Origin: a virus
Virus record (IMG/VR): IMGVR_UViG_3300013010_000057
Coordinates: 1 to 26,897 of that record
Reading direction: 5' to 3' (one strand)
Length of the DNA stretch: 26,897 bases
Shown here piece after piece: positions 9,769 through 17,977 of this stretch (position 1 is its first letter; each line of letters begins with the position of its first letter). Position numbers and translations under genes: made by a program. The notes under the pieces were generated by a model. It saw nothing but the letters and a program-made list of their open reading frames with translations, was not told the DNA's origin and searched no databases.

Positions 9769-12531
9769 TTAATTAGTATGAATAAAAGAATTCACATTAT
9801 ATTTATTTATATTGGTTGTGGTAGTACTTTGTATTTGCCTAGATCCTAATTGATCAAACGTTGCATTGAAGTTCCACCTCTTGGCACTATTGTTGAAAGT
9901 GTTACCCTTTCTGTTGAAGCTATTATTACTAATATGTGTTCTCGTACCGTGTTCTATGTGGTTTATCAGTAGTATAAGAATTGGCCTTAAGTCTTTACCT
10001 CTAATCTCATTATTAGCATTGGAATTAATTCTTACTATTGGGTCACCTGTATAACCAGAACCAGGATTAGTAATTGTATAACCGTTAATCTCATTATTAC
10101 TGTCTAATGTAAATGTGGCTGAAGCAAGTGCGTTAGATGATAATAATACTCCTGCAGAGTCTGTGGCTGTAGGTTGAGATATAACAATAGATGGTACACT
10201 ATTAAAGTTTTTATCCGCGCCACCGACAATTTCAATTGCGGCTAATTGGCCTGAATTGGGATTGGCCGCAACAGAACCGAATGCTTGTTGATATCCCGAA
10301 CCACCATTGTTAATTGTTATATTATCAATATCTAGTCTACCACTAGCATCTAAGCCTATAACTATATTAGGTTGTACCAACGACTGGCCTGTGATTGGTA
10401 CTCCATTAATTGTAAATGAAGGAGGTGATGTATATCCATAACCAGTTTTATTTATTTCCACTTTAGTGATTGTGCCATCAATTTTAGTAGGAGTTAATGT
10501 TGCCGTGGTTCCTGTAAAATTGTGGGTCGTACCAGAACCCTGACTACTTATCTGAACTTGTGATCCATTAAGCACAGTTTGAAGAGTTACTCTATTATTA
10601 GTATTGGTCATAATAAAGTATGTATCGCCACTGATTAATCCACCAATAGAAGTTCCGCCGCCAGAATTATAGGTAACTTGAGAACCAACAGGCAATGCTG
10701 CAGCCTGAGCGGCAGTTAACTTAATAGTGTTATTAGTTATGTCAACAATTCCGGTTCCTGCAACTTCATCATCACTACCATCGAATACAATAGGTGGTGG
10801 AGCAGCTGCAGTCACTGAAGGTATGTTATAATCATAACCACCATATATTACATTAACGCCTGTAACTGAACCATTTACTACAACTGATTCAAATGTACCA
10901 GTAGTAAATCCTGCAGGTACACCAGTATCTGAACTATTTAATACAGGAGCAACTAAATAACCGGTACCGCCTGAATTAACAGCTACTGTAGAAATAACTC
11001 CGTTCTTAATACTGCCTGGTGGTATATTAATTGTACCAGTAGCATGTATTTTTGCTTTAATTGAAGGTAAGAATACCGACGCAAACATATCTACAAGTAT
11101 AGGTAAATCTTCAATTCCAATTGCACCTGGTTGTCTCTCTGGCATAGCTGATAACACTTTACGATATAAAGTATCACCATCAGCAACATCTTCACCCAAA
11201 ATAGCTTTAGATAATTCTATAATCATTAGAATTTCGCCGAAGAATTTAAATCCAGCCGGGTGTACTAGTCTGTTAAATACGTTCTCCCAAGTAGATACAT
11301 TCTGACCTGTTCTAATTAAGTAAGAGAATTTTTGGTATCTTAAAGAATCCTGAATCTTAATAACATTAGACAATTGGCCTTTATTATCAAGATACTGACC
11401 ACCTTTTGGTAGTGCGGGATTTATGTCCCAATTACCTGAAGAAGGAATTAAAGTTTTATCCCATGGATACTGTACTTCCACTTCATCATTAAATAAGAGT
11501 CTGAAAAAGATTTCAATAGAATCTGCAGAACCTCTTACTTTATAGTAGTCAACAATGCTTTTATATAGATTTCTCTTATTTACTGCAATATCTCTCGGTA
11601 TTACGGATGCGATTTCTTTCTGCATTAACTCCAAGAATTGAAGTGAATTATTATCAATGTCCATTGCACGATCAATATTATTTAAAACATGAGACGGCCC
11701 AGGCCCTACCCAATTTTTAATAGGCGTATTTAACTTAGCAGTAGAACCGTTTGGCGCAAATACTACTTCGTCTGCATTTGGGTTCGCAGTAATTGTAACA
11801 GTGGGTGGGTTTTCTGCAGTGTAACCACTTCCTCCATTTGTTATTGTCAGCTGTAAAGAACCTGATGTATCTAAATATGGATTTGGATTTACCGTTGTGG
11901 AAAGCTGTACACTTGCCGTGGCTTGGGTGCCTGATTCTGGGGCGGCAATAGTGATTGTGGGCGCGGTTGGATATCGATACCCTAAGTCACCGATAAATCC
12001 TGTCACAACTCCGTTTACGTCAACAATAGGTGATACCACTGCAGATTTTTTGGTCACATCTGGAATTAGTACCTGAAAGGTCTTACCAATTTCGGATGTT
12101 TCTAATGCAAGAGATCCGGGAAGTTCGTTGCCGTTAGATATGTTTACATTAATATCATTTAATGGTAGAATAAAATTAGCACCAATAGTAGGTGTGACCG
12201 TCATAGTTGAATCAGCACCTTGCTCATCAGTAAAGAACTGATTATTTTCATTTTTAGGATCCGATATTCTAAATACTGCTTTACCGTCAAGTATCACATC
12301 TTGGAAATCTTCATTTGCTGCATATATAAATTCATCCAAATTCATAAATGTATAGTATGCTTCTAGCAACTGTTTCATACCGGCAGAGTTTTCTAAAATC
12401 TCCGAAGGTATTAGCTGCTCAACTCTTAGCTTCTCTTTACTCTTTCTTGTAGAAGAAGCAGTGGATTCAATATAGCCCGGAGACGATATGTCGTTGGTAT
12501 ATTGTTTTACTTCTTTAATGTGTGTACTCAT
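9769..12531 (-). CDS. 7: Baseplate wedge protein, gp7-like, 920 aa, with beta-repeat insertions
   Basis: The N-terminal part (KEKLRVEQLIPSEILENSAG, MKQLLEAYYTFMNLDEFIYA) and the segment at about residues 295-435 (VNKRNLYKSIVDYYKVRGSA, then DSIEIFFRLLF) match the gp7-type wedge protein of marine T4-like phages, which organises each wedge in T4. Residues 175-250 and 515-835 hold at least eight copies of a loose GxGYxxxPxVxI repeat (for example NGGSGYTAENPPTVTI, KTGYGYTSPPSFTI, NPGSGYTGDPIVRI), and about 590-670 is a separate beta module (LISGDTYFIMTNTNNRVTLQ). These are probably surface-decorating domains. The Asn/Thr-rich C-terminus is unlike the rest. Its start overlaps the gp6 stop by one base. 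Identity as gp7 rests on motif recall and on position between gp6 and gp8. Confidence 0.7.
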   Translation of the reverse strand: MSTHIKEVKQYTNDISSPGYIESTASSTRKSKEKLRVEQLIPSEILENSAGMKQLLEAYYTFMNLDEFIYAANEDFQDVILDGKAVFRISDPKNENNQFFTDEQGADSTMTVTPTIGANFILPLNDINVNISNGNELPGSLALETSEIGKTFQVLIPDVTKKSAVVSPIVDVNGVVTGFIGDLGYRYPTAPTITIAAPESGTQATASVQLSTTVNPNPYLDTSGSLQLTITNGGSGYTAENPPTVTITANPNADEVVFAPNGSTAKLNTPIKNWVGPGPSHVLNNIDRAMDIDNNSLQFLELMQKEIASVIPRDIAVNKRNLYKSIVDYYKVRGSADSIEIFFRLLFNDEVEVQYPWDKTLIPSSGNWDINPALPKGGQYLDNKGQLSNVIKIQDSLRYQKFSYLIRTGQNVSTWENVFNRLVHPAGFKFFGEILMIIELSKAILGEDVADGDTLYRKVLSAMPERQPGAIGIEDLPILVDMFASVFLPSIKAKIHATGTINIPPGSIKNGVISTVAVNSGGTGYLVAPVLNSSDTGVPAGFTTGTFESVVVNGSVTGVNVIYGGYDYNIPSVTAAAPPPIVFDGSDDEVAGTGIVDITNNTIKLTAAQAAALPVGSQVTYNSGGGTSIGGLISGDTYFIMTNTNNRVTLQTVLNGSQVQISSQGSGTTHNFTGTTATLTPTKIDGTITKVEINKTGYGYTSPPSFTINGVPITGQSLVQPNIVIGLDASGRLDIDNITINNGGSGYQQAFGSVAANPNSGQLAAIEIVGGADKNFNSVPSIVISQPTATDSAGVLLSSNALASATFTLDSNNEINGYTITNPGSGYTGDPIVRINSNANNEIRGKDLRPILILLINHIEHGTRTHISNNSFNRKGNTFNNSAKRWNFNATFDQLGSRQIQSTTTTNINKYNVNSFIHTN
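9804..9811 (-). promoter_or_regulatory. T4-type late promoter inside the gp7 3' end, upstream of gp8
   Basis: The minus strand reads TATAAATA, a perfect match to the T4 late-promoter core recognised by gp55-directed RNA polymerase. It lies in the last coding bases of the gp7-like gene. Initiation about 6 bases downstream would give a leader of roughly 40 bases before the gp8-like ATG at 9754. Chance occurrence in AT-rich DNA is possible, but the distance to a start codon is sensible. Confidence 0.5.
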
Positions 12532-14411
12532 TATCTCAATCTCGACGGAGTGGAATAATTAATAGTGCCGGTAGAACCTGATACTGCAATCGTATCTACC
12601 GCAGGAGTAACCTTAACTCTTAGTGCATCAATAGCAATTAACTGGTCTCTTTTAGGAGCCAAGTCTAATGAATCAGGCGTAATCGTAACTCTGATAGAAG
12701 TAGTGTCGTATGTTGTAAAGTTATTAAGTGTAATAGTACCTTTATCAGGATCAATAATTCCAGCATCATTCACTACAGTCACATTCTTACCAGCAACAAC
12801 TTTATAAATGATAACTTGCCTATTGACCGAATTAGCAAGAGGAATATCACCAAAGAAGTGATCGACTGATGCAGAATACGACAGTTTAAATGATGTCGAA
12901 GTAAGAATAAAATCAGTAGATGAACCAGACTTATAGAATGGTGATGTAAACTTTAACGTAAAGTTGTTAGAACCTTCCACTATACTTGGTGTGATATTCA
13001 TAAACATATACGGTCTTACTGTAGAGTTCTGAATTGCCGGATCTGCTGCATCAATTAGTGAGGTAATTTGTGAGTGTCTAAACACGCCATCAAACTTATT
13101 AAGGTTATTAAAGTTATAATCCGAAATAGTATCTCTAACAACAGAAGTTAATTCTACCGAAGTTCTATCTGTAAGGTTTGGATTATATTTAAAGAATACA
13201 TCCAGTTCCAAGTAAGTGTAGTTTGGATCTACAATTTCTGGTATAATGGAAACTACGTTCTTACCTTTAAGGATAGTACCAGTGATTTCGTTTCTTTCTG
13301 CAAGAGTTAATACCTCTGCAGTAATTGGTTTAATAGAGATATATGCTTTACCATAATCAGGTGGATCTTGGTCTTCACCACCCCAACAAGAGATAGAAGC
13401 AATGTTAGTAAATTCTCTTTGAATAATAGCTCTATAATCGTCTGATGTAACAGCTCTATTCTGTGATGTAAATGTCAATGGTGCGTTGAATCTAATTGAT
13501 TCTGAAGTTTCTTGTTCGGCACCACCAACTGCAGCAGATAGTGTGGTTACAGTAGAAGTACCAAACCCACCAACAGAATCTGACATAGTAAATATATTAG
13601 CGCCATTAGACTCTTCACCTTCGGTATATACATAGTCGAGTGTAATGATGTTATTATTATTTGGTTTTCTTCCAGTAACACCATCACCAAAATAAATTTC
13701 ATAATAATTACTAGAATTTTCTTGTAAATAATAAACCTTAGATGTAGAATCAACATTCAATAAAGTTTCAAATCTGGTATAAATATCAAACGCTGTTGAC
13801 TCTTCGTTCTCTTGTACTCTTACTCTTAAAGTACTTGAATCCGCATCGTTGTCAGACAACTGAAATTTCTGGTTTTCAATATCATTGTCAACCCTATATT
13901 TAAGAGACTTATAATATCCTTGAGCAATATCTACATTTGTAAATGTGTATGTTTTAGTATGAGGAGAGGTAGCTGTATCTACTTCTAAACTAGCAGTTTG
14001 GGTTTCTAATGTAACATACTGGAATTGTTGTTGAGCAACAGTAGTACTTAACTTAGTGCCACGAGCCATTGATAAATTATCAGTTAAAGTTCCAACCTCA
14101 TTCGTTACATCAATAATAATATTAACCCTGGCCCTTGGAGCAAGAATAGAGCGAGGTACGTATCCAAGAAGTTTAGCTCTTGTGACTACGTTACCACGAA
14201 TCTGTGCTGAGTCCAAGAATGCTTCATTCAACGAGAAGTGAGCTGCCATCGCATTATAGTGAGTATTATAAGCTAATACATCAAGTAGAGTACTAAGGCC
14301 TGACCCCTCAAAATTATAGTCGTTAAACTCTGACTGGGTTTTTAAATAATTTTTAAGATTTTGTTTTATCTGGTCAAAATCTAGTTCCGTTACATTTAAG
14401 TTACTCGCCAT
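12531..14411 (-). CDS. 6: Baseplate wedge protein gp6, 626 aa
   Basis: The N-terminus (DFDQIKQNLKNYLKTQSEFN, then NFEGSGLSTLLDVLAYNTHY, then NEAFLDSAQIRGNVVTRAKL) is the conserved gp6 / baseplate-J-like signature. In T4, gp6 forms the dodecameric inner ring that links wedges and rearranges on contraction. The length is close to T4 gp6 (660 residues). The central part (YYEIYFGDGVTGRKP) matches the YGxGxxG-type core of baseplate-J proteins. The gene follows gp25 with a 3-base gap, as expected for wedge partners, and its stop overlaps the gp7-like start by one base. Confidence 0.9.
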   Translation of the reverse strand: MASNLNVTELDFDQIKQNLKNYLKTQSEFNDYNFEGSGLSTLLDVLAYNTHYNAMAAHFSLNEAFLDSAQIRGNVVTRAKLLGYVPRSILAPRARVNIIIDVTNEVGTLTDNLSMARGTKLSTTVAQQQFQYVTLETQTASLEVDTATSPHTKTYTFTNVDIAQGYYKSLKYRVDNDIENQKFQLSDNDADSSTLRVRVQENEESTAFDIYTRFETLLNVDSTSKVYYLQENSSNYYEIYFGDGVTGRKPNNNNIITLDYVYTEGEESNGANIFTMSDSVGGFGTSTVTTLSAAVGGAEQETSESIRFNAPLTFTSQNRAVTSDDYRAIIQREFTNIASISCWGGEDQDPPDYGKAYISIKPITAEVLTLAERNEITGTILKGKNVVSIIPEIVDPNYTYLELDVFFKYNPNLTDRTSVELTSVVRDTISDYNFNNLNKFDGVFRHSQITSLIDAADPAIQNSTVRPYMFMNITPSIVEGSNNFTLKFTSPFYKSGSSTDFILTSTSFKLSYSASVDHFFGDIPLANSVNRQVIIYKVVAGKNVTVVNDAGIIDPDKGTITLNNFTTYDTTSIRVTITPDSLDLAPKRDQLIAIDALRVKVTPAVDTIAVSGSTGTINYSTPSRLR

Positions 14412-14414
14412 GGT

Positions 14415-14870
14415 TTACCTCAACCTTCTTAATACAATTTCAACAGATTCGTTGGTATCATATTCTTTTATTTTAAATATTACATTAATGTTATATGCAT
14501 TAGAGTCTTCTTCATAGTGTATTTGTATTCCTCTTACAACTACTCTTGGTTCATACTTCCTTATTACTCTTCTGATATTGTCCTTAAGGGAAATTTTAGT
14601 AATTGAATCGGCTGGTTCAAAGAGTAGGCCCCTTAGATTGGCACCAATATCTCTACTAAATGGCCGTTCATAAAAATTACTAATTAGCAAATTCCTTACT
14701 GCATTTTTAATAGCGTTGTCGTCCTTTAATGGAATGATATCCTTTCTGATAGGATGCAAAGTTAAAGACAAATCTAAGTCTCGCCAGCCCTTTACTCGAG
14801 CTGTAACTCTTGCTTTCTTTAAATCTCCAGTTACACTTTTGTCGGAGAGAATTTTAGGTGAACTTGCCAT
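14415..14870 (-). CDS. 25: Baseplate wedge protein gp25, 151 aa
   Basis: A full-length member of the GPW/gp25 family. The EPR triad typical of gp25 is at residues 107-109 (KYEPRVVV). The segment around residues 52-86 (NAIKNAVRNLLISNFYERPF, then GLLFEP) matches the conserved N-terminal helix and loop. In T4 and R-type pyocins gp25 anchors sheath to baseplate and is needed for sheath polymerisation. The start at 14870 gives the expected N-terminus. It has only a weak, distant AAAGG, because a late promoter core ends 5 bases before the ATG. It lies just upstream of gp6 as in many contractile systems. Confidence 0.93.
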   Translation of the reverse strand: MASSPKILSDKSVTGDLKKARVTARVKGWRDLDLSLTLHPIRKDIIPLKDDNAIKNAVRNLLISNFYERPFSRDIGANLRGLLFEPADSITKISLKDNIRRVIRKYEPRVVVRGIQIHYEEDSNAYNINVIFKIKEYDTNESVEIVLRRLR

Positions 14871-14875
14871 AGTAG

Positions 14876-14883
14876 TATTTATA
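14876..14883 (-). promoter_or_regulatory. T4-type late promoter abutting the gp25 start codon
   Basis: On the minus strand TATAAATA is followed by CTACT and then the gp25 ATG. CTACT resembles the CTATT extension commonly seen after the T4 late core. Transcription from about 6 bases downstream of the core would begin at or next to the A of the ATG, so the transcript would have essentially no leader. The same arrangement recurs on the plus strand at 19268-19275. Confidence 0.65.
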
Positions 14884-14900
14884 CCTTTTACTTAGTGGTT

Positions 14901-15113
14901 TTAACCGCCTAGTGCTGTTAATCTTGCAGCAATTTCGTCCAGGGCCGCACCAACATTTGTTGGAACTGTATTCCAATCGCCATTAGTAGTCGGCGTGTAG
15001 TTTAATGTAAGGTCCATATTACCATTAGTTCCTGTAGTAGGTAAGTTATATACTACGTTACCATTACTATCAAGATAAGCAACCTTGCCGTTTTTAATTC
15101 CCATATCTGCCAT
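14901..15113 (-). CDS. Small virion-associated protein candidate, 70 aa
   Basis: The protein starts MADMGIKNGKVAYLDSNGNV and ends with NVGAALDEIAARLTALGG. The N-terminal half looks beta-rich, and the C-terminal segment is an amphipathic helix of the kind that ends with trimerising stalks in phage fibre and spike proteins. It lies 2 bases downstream of the spike gene gp5 and 30 bases upstream of gp25. I do not recognise a family. A spike-tip or spike-accessory role is inference from position only. Confidence 0.6.
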   Translation of the reverse strand: MADMGIKNGKVAYLDSNGNVVYNLPTTGTNGNMDLTLNYTPTTNGDWNTVPTNVGAALDEIAARLTALGG

Positions 15114-15115
15114 TC

Positions 15116-15814
15116 TTATCCACTCCCAGGTGTTGTTGTACCGGCACCGAGTCCAGGTGTATCATTATGTGTATGACCGGTAAGTGTCACCGAACCACTG
15201 GTAACTTCGCCTGAAGCAGTTATAGTAGACGAATTTGTTTGAGCATCAGTGACGTCTAGCGTTGATTCCAACGTAGTTGCATCAGTGACTGTTAATGTAC
15301 CAGTAATTTTAGTATTCCCATCTATATTTATTATATCATTAACAGCATCAATTTGTATACCACCTTCAGCATCAATAAGAATAGTAGTGCCACTTGTGTG
15401 CTTAACATTAAGTCTTTCAGCACCTGCGGTATTATCAATTTCAATTAAGTGGCCTGCTTTGGACTTATATACTTTATTCTCTACTGATGATTCAGTTGGT
15501 ATATCTTGTACACCATCTGTTTGTGTAGCGACTGAACCCATTATCATTGGATCTTGTGCAGAAGGACCATCTCTAAAAAATCCTACTACCCATGAACCAA
15601 CTTCTAAATGATGGTTACCGCCGTTACCTTTCATAGATGCAGTGGTTGCTGGCATTATAACTGTCGCCCATGGTAGGTGCTTATTATCACCAATACCATC
15701 ATAGAATCCTAAACAGTGTACCTTTACTCGGTTTAGATTAAGAGGGTCATTAATATCCTTTACAATACCCGTAAACCATTCAAACTGTCCTCCGATAAAT
15801 TCATCTGCTTTCAT
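15116..15814 (-). CDS. 5: Baseplate central spike gp5-like (OB-fold plus beta-helix, no lysozyme domain), 232 aa
   Basis: Residues of about 10-95 (FEWFTGIVKDINDPLNLNRV, then GSWVVGFFRDG) form the OB-fold seen in gp5, VgrG and gpV spike proteins. Residues 115-200 contain beta-helix repeats (AGHLIEIDNTAGAERLNV, then TTILIDAEGGIQIDA). The C-terminus has HTHND at residues 214-218, an HxH motif like the metal-binding tip of short spikes such as P2 gpV. The lysozyme domain found between these parts in T4 gp5 (575 residues) is absent. The ATG follows the gp27-like stop immediately, with a 1-base overlap. The protein should form the trimeric membrane-piercing needle under the hub. Confidence 0.85.
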   Translation of the reverse strand: MKADEFIGGQFEWFTGIVKDINDPLNLNRVKVHCLGFYDGIGDNKHLPWATVIMPATTASMKGNGGNHHLEVGSWVVGFFRDGPSAQDPMIMGSVATQTDGVQDIPTESSVENKVYKSKAGHLIEIDNTAGAERLNVKHTSGTTILIDAEGGIQIDAVNDIINIDGNTKITGTLTVTDATTLESTLDVTDAQTNSSTITASGEVTSGSVTLTGHTHNDTPGLGAGTTTPGSG

Positions 15815-17169
15815 TATATTACCTCGGTTGAACCTGACTGATTATCCAACTTTATGATATCATTAAGGTCTGCATGGAATGAATTTGATTTTAGTTCAAC
15901 CTGCAAGGTATATTCATCCGAAAATTTATGTATGATTGATGCGATTAGATATTTACCCGACTGCATTTTATCTATTGGGTCTGATATGTTATCAGCCGCT
16001 CCAGTTTTATTTACCTTTATATTTAATATTTGGCCCGATTCTAAATTAAAATTCCCTGGGAGTAAAACATCGTGCACAATAGTATCTTCTGTAGATAGAT
16101 ATGCCTGACACTTTCCCATACTTTCAATTGATGGTTCTTGAAAGTTAAATTGGCCTTCTCCGTATGCCAAAGAATTATTGGAGATAAAATAATTTTTTCC
16201 TGATGCTATTTTATCTATTGGTTGGCCGCCATACTGGTCATTATTATTCCTTTTAGGGAAGGGATCATATGAATTTAATTTTCTAACATTCTTATAATTA
16301 TATTGTTGTCCTTTTACATTATAAGTCTTAGTAGCAATGTCAATTGATCTGGTAGTAGAAGCAAATGCTCCCTCACCACTAGCAACATACTTTGATAAAT
16401 TAAGATCAGAAGATAATTTTCTAATTCGCTTAGAAGTTTCTGTAAAGTATTCTTTACTACCGATAGTAGATTTTAGAACAGGAGAATGTACATATTCTGC
16501 CACTGCTTCTTGATCTGCAAAATCCTCATATGATTTATACTTTACTTTACTTTTTAAAGTTTCATAAAAATAAAATGGCGCCCCAGTAGTAGTAAACGAA
16601 TTACTGTTTAACCATTTAATAGCAGCCAATGGTCTTAATTTAGGTATAATGCATTTAATATTTTTATAAGTAGAGGTATTAATATCTAATTCTTTAGGTA
16701 AAATTCTCAAATCTGATGTGCATATACCTTTAATAATAGAACCGATAGTACCTTCTTTATACTGGTCTATGGTCTTACTGTTATTGACATATGCATGCTT
16801 AGAAACACATCTAAAAACATAACTAGAAGATCCATTCTTCTTTCTTGCAAAATTAATTATTTCTGAAATATAAAATGTATGTTGATGCTTTTCACTATCC
16901 TTTGTATCAAGCTCTTGTCTCTTAACTAAAATTTCTATCTTTTCATCACCATTAAGTTTGGCAGATTCAAATAGGTTAACACCGTCAATAATAACAATCT
17001 CTGCATCAATAGATGATGTGTATATACTTTCCGTAATTGTAATTTCAGTACAGAGCTCTTTAATTTCAATAACGGTTCCGTCAGTAGTGGTAAGAGCAAC
17101 TGAGGATAGAGTATACGACCCAGGCGATACTCCAGCATTTCCTATTAATCTGGTAGTATTTCTAGTCAT
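15814..17169 (-). CDS. 27: Baseplate hub protein, gp27-like, 451 aa
   Basis: Placed directly before the gp5 spike and overlapping gp53 by 8 bases. Beta-rich segments such as IKELCTEITITESIYTSSID and LRPLAAIKWLNSNSFTTTGA (tail-tube-like and VgrG N-terminal-like patterns), and a length near T4 gp27 (391), fit the trimeric hub that joins spike to tail tube. The C-terminal segment (SGQILNIKVNKTG, then SGKYLIASIIHKF) resembles the hub beta-domain of gpD and VgrG proteins. I see no single diagnostic motif, so the call rests on gene order and overall pattern; related phage genes are often just called structural proteins. Confidence 0.65.
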   Translation of the reverse strand: MTRNTTRLIGNAGVSPGSYTLSSVALTTTDGTVIEIKELCTEITITESIYTSSIDAEIVIIDGVNLFESAKLNGDEKIEILVKRQELDTKDSEKHQHTFYISEIINFARKKNGSSSYVFRCVSKHAYVNNSKTIDQYKEGTIGSIIKGICTSDLRILPKELDINTSTYKNIKCIIPKLRPLAAIKWLNSNSFTTTGAPFYFYETLKSKVKYKSYEDFADQEAVAEYVHSPVLKSTIGSKEYFTETSKRIRKLSSDLNLSKYVASGEGAFASTTRSIDIATKTYNVKGQQYNYKNVRKLNSYDPFPKRNNNDQYGGQPIDKIASGKNYFISNNSLAYGEGQFNFQEPSIESMGKCQAYLSTEDTIVHDVLLPGNFNLESGQILNIKVNKTGAADNISDPIDKMQSGKYLIASIIHKFSDEYTLQVELKSNSFHADLNDIIKLDNQSGSTEVI

Positions 17170-17977
17170 TGTTTAATAATTCTTCAAATTTATCAACGAA
17201 TTGTGTTATATACTCTGGTGAAATTACTCGCATTTTTGATCTCTCATCGTTAGTAGTTTCGAGGTGTTCTCTGTTACTGACAAAATCTAGGTCGTAGGCC
17301 GGGGTTCCACCCGACACATGCACACCATTATCTTGCACTCTCTTTTCTGGATCGCCTTCAAGAAAATAAAAGTATGGTGCATCAATATATTTATATGTAA
17401 TATATGAGTCGACCGAATCTTCACTAGTACCCCCGGTTACTACTTCCGTAGCATTATTTACCAGAGTGGGATCACCAATAAACGTGCCAGTACAATCCTG
17501 CACTATTAGTTGATTAAGGTCTCCAAGTTTTTTAGTAAGGGTTCCTGTAGCACCATTAAATGAACCGGTAAGTGTCTCGCCTAATGTAAATCTACCAGAC
17601 AGAGAATTTTCAAAATCGGTAATAAGTAGGTCTGTATTTCTTCTAATGATAGGCCTTGTGGTAATAGCAAACCCGTTGTACTCCGTTCTCATATACTCTT
17701 GCAGATCTTCTTGTGACATAGGCCAAGCAGCAAGACCCGAATTTAAATATTCATTGACGATAAAAAACGTCCAATAATAATCTGGTGTTCCGTATAGTCT
17801 TTGTGATATAACATCAGGCCTTTCACCATTTTTTATTTCGTAGAATTTATAAGCTGATATGTCATCAATAAATTCTCTCAACGGCCTGACCGACCTGTAT
17901 ATATTAACAACGTTTTGTAATATTCCGGATTGGTTTAAGTCATATCCTATTTTAGGAAATAGTTTAAAAAATGCCAT
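17162..17977 (-). CDS. 53: Baseplate wedge protein gp53, 271 aa, with an inserted module
   Basis: The N-terminus (MAFFKLFPKIGYDL, then YKFYEIKNGERPDVISQRLY, then GTPDYYWTFFIVNEYLNSGL) is the LysM-like gp53 signature, and the C-terminal NDERSKMRVISPEYITQF is also typical. In T4, gp53 staples neighbouring wedges together. T4 gp53 has about 196 residues; the extra length here comes from residues of about 128-186 (RFTLGETLTGSFNGATGTLT and following), a beta module that resembles residues 370-424 of the gp8-like protein. The start overlaps the gp48-like stop by one base and the end overlaps the gp27-like start by 8 bases, so the three are translationally coupled. Confidence 0.9.
   Translation of the reverse strand: MAFFKLFPKIGYDLNQSGILQNVVNIYRSVRPLREFIDDISAYKFYEIKNGERPDVISQRLYGTPDYYWTFFIVNEYLNSGLAAWPMSQEDLQEYMRTEYNGFAITTRPIIRRNTDLLITDFENSLSGRFTLGETLTGSFNGATGTLTKKLGDLNQLIVQDCTGTFIGDPTLVNNATEVVTGGTSEDSVDSYITYKYIDAPYFYFLEGDPEKRVQDNGVHVSGGTPAYDLDFVSNREHLETTNDERSKMRVISPEYITQFVDKFEELLNND
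17388..17395 (-). promoter_or_regulatory. Possible internal late promoter within gp53
   Basis: TATAAATA occurs on the minus strand within the gp53 frame, about 220 bases before the gp27-like start. The bases encode ordinary residues (TYKYID), so chance is quite possible. It is listed only because it is on the correct strand within a late operon. Confidence 0.25.

Noticed and set aside
13779-13786. Plus-strand TATAAATA inside gp6
   Set aside because: It points antisense to a late operon, and no plus-strand gene lies downstream.
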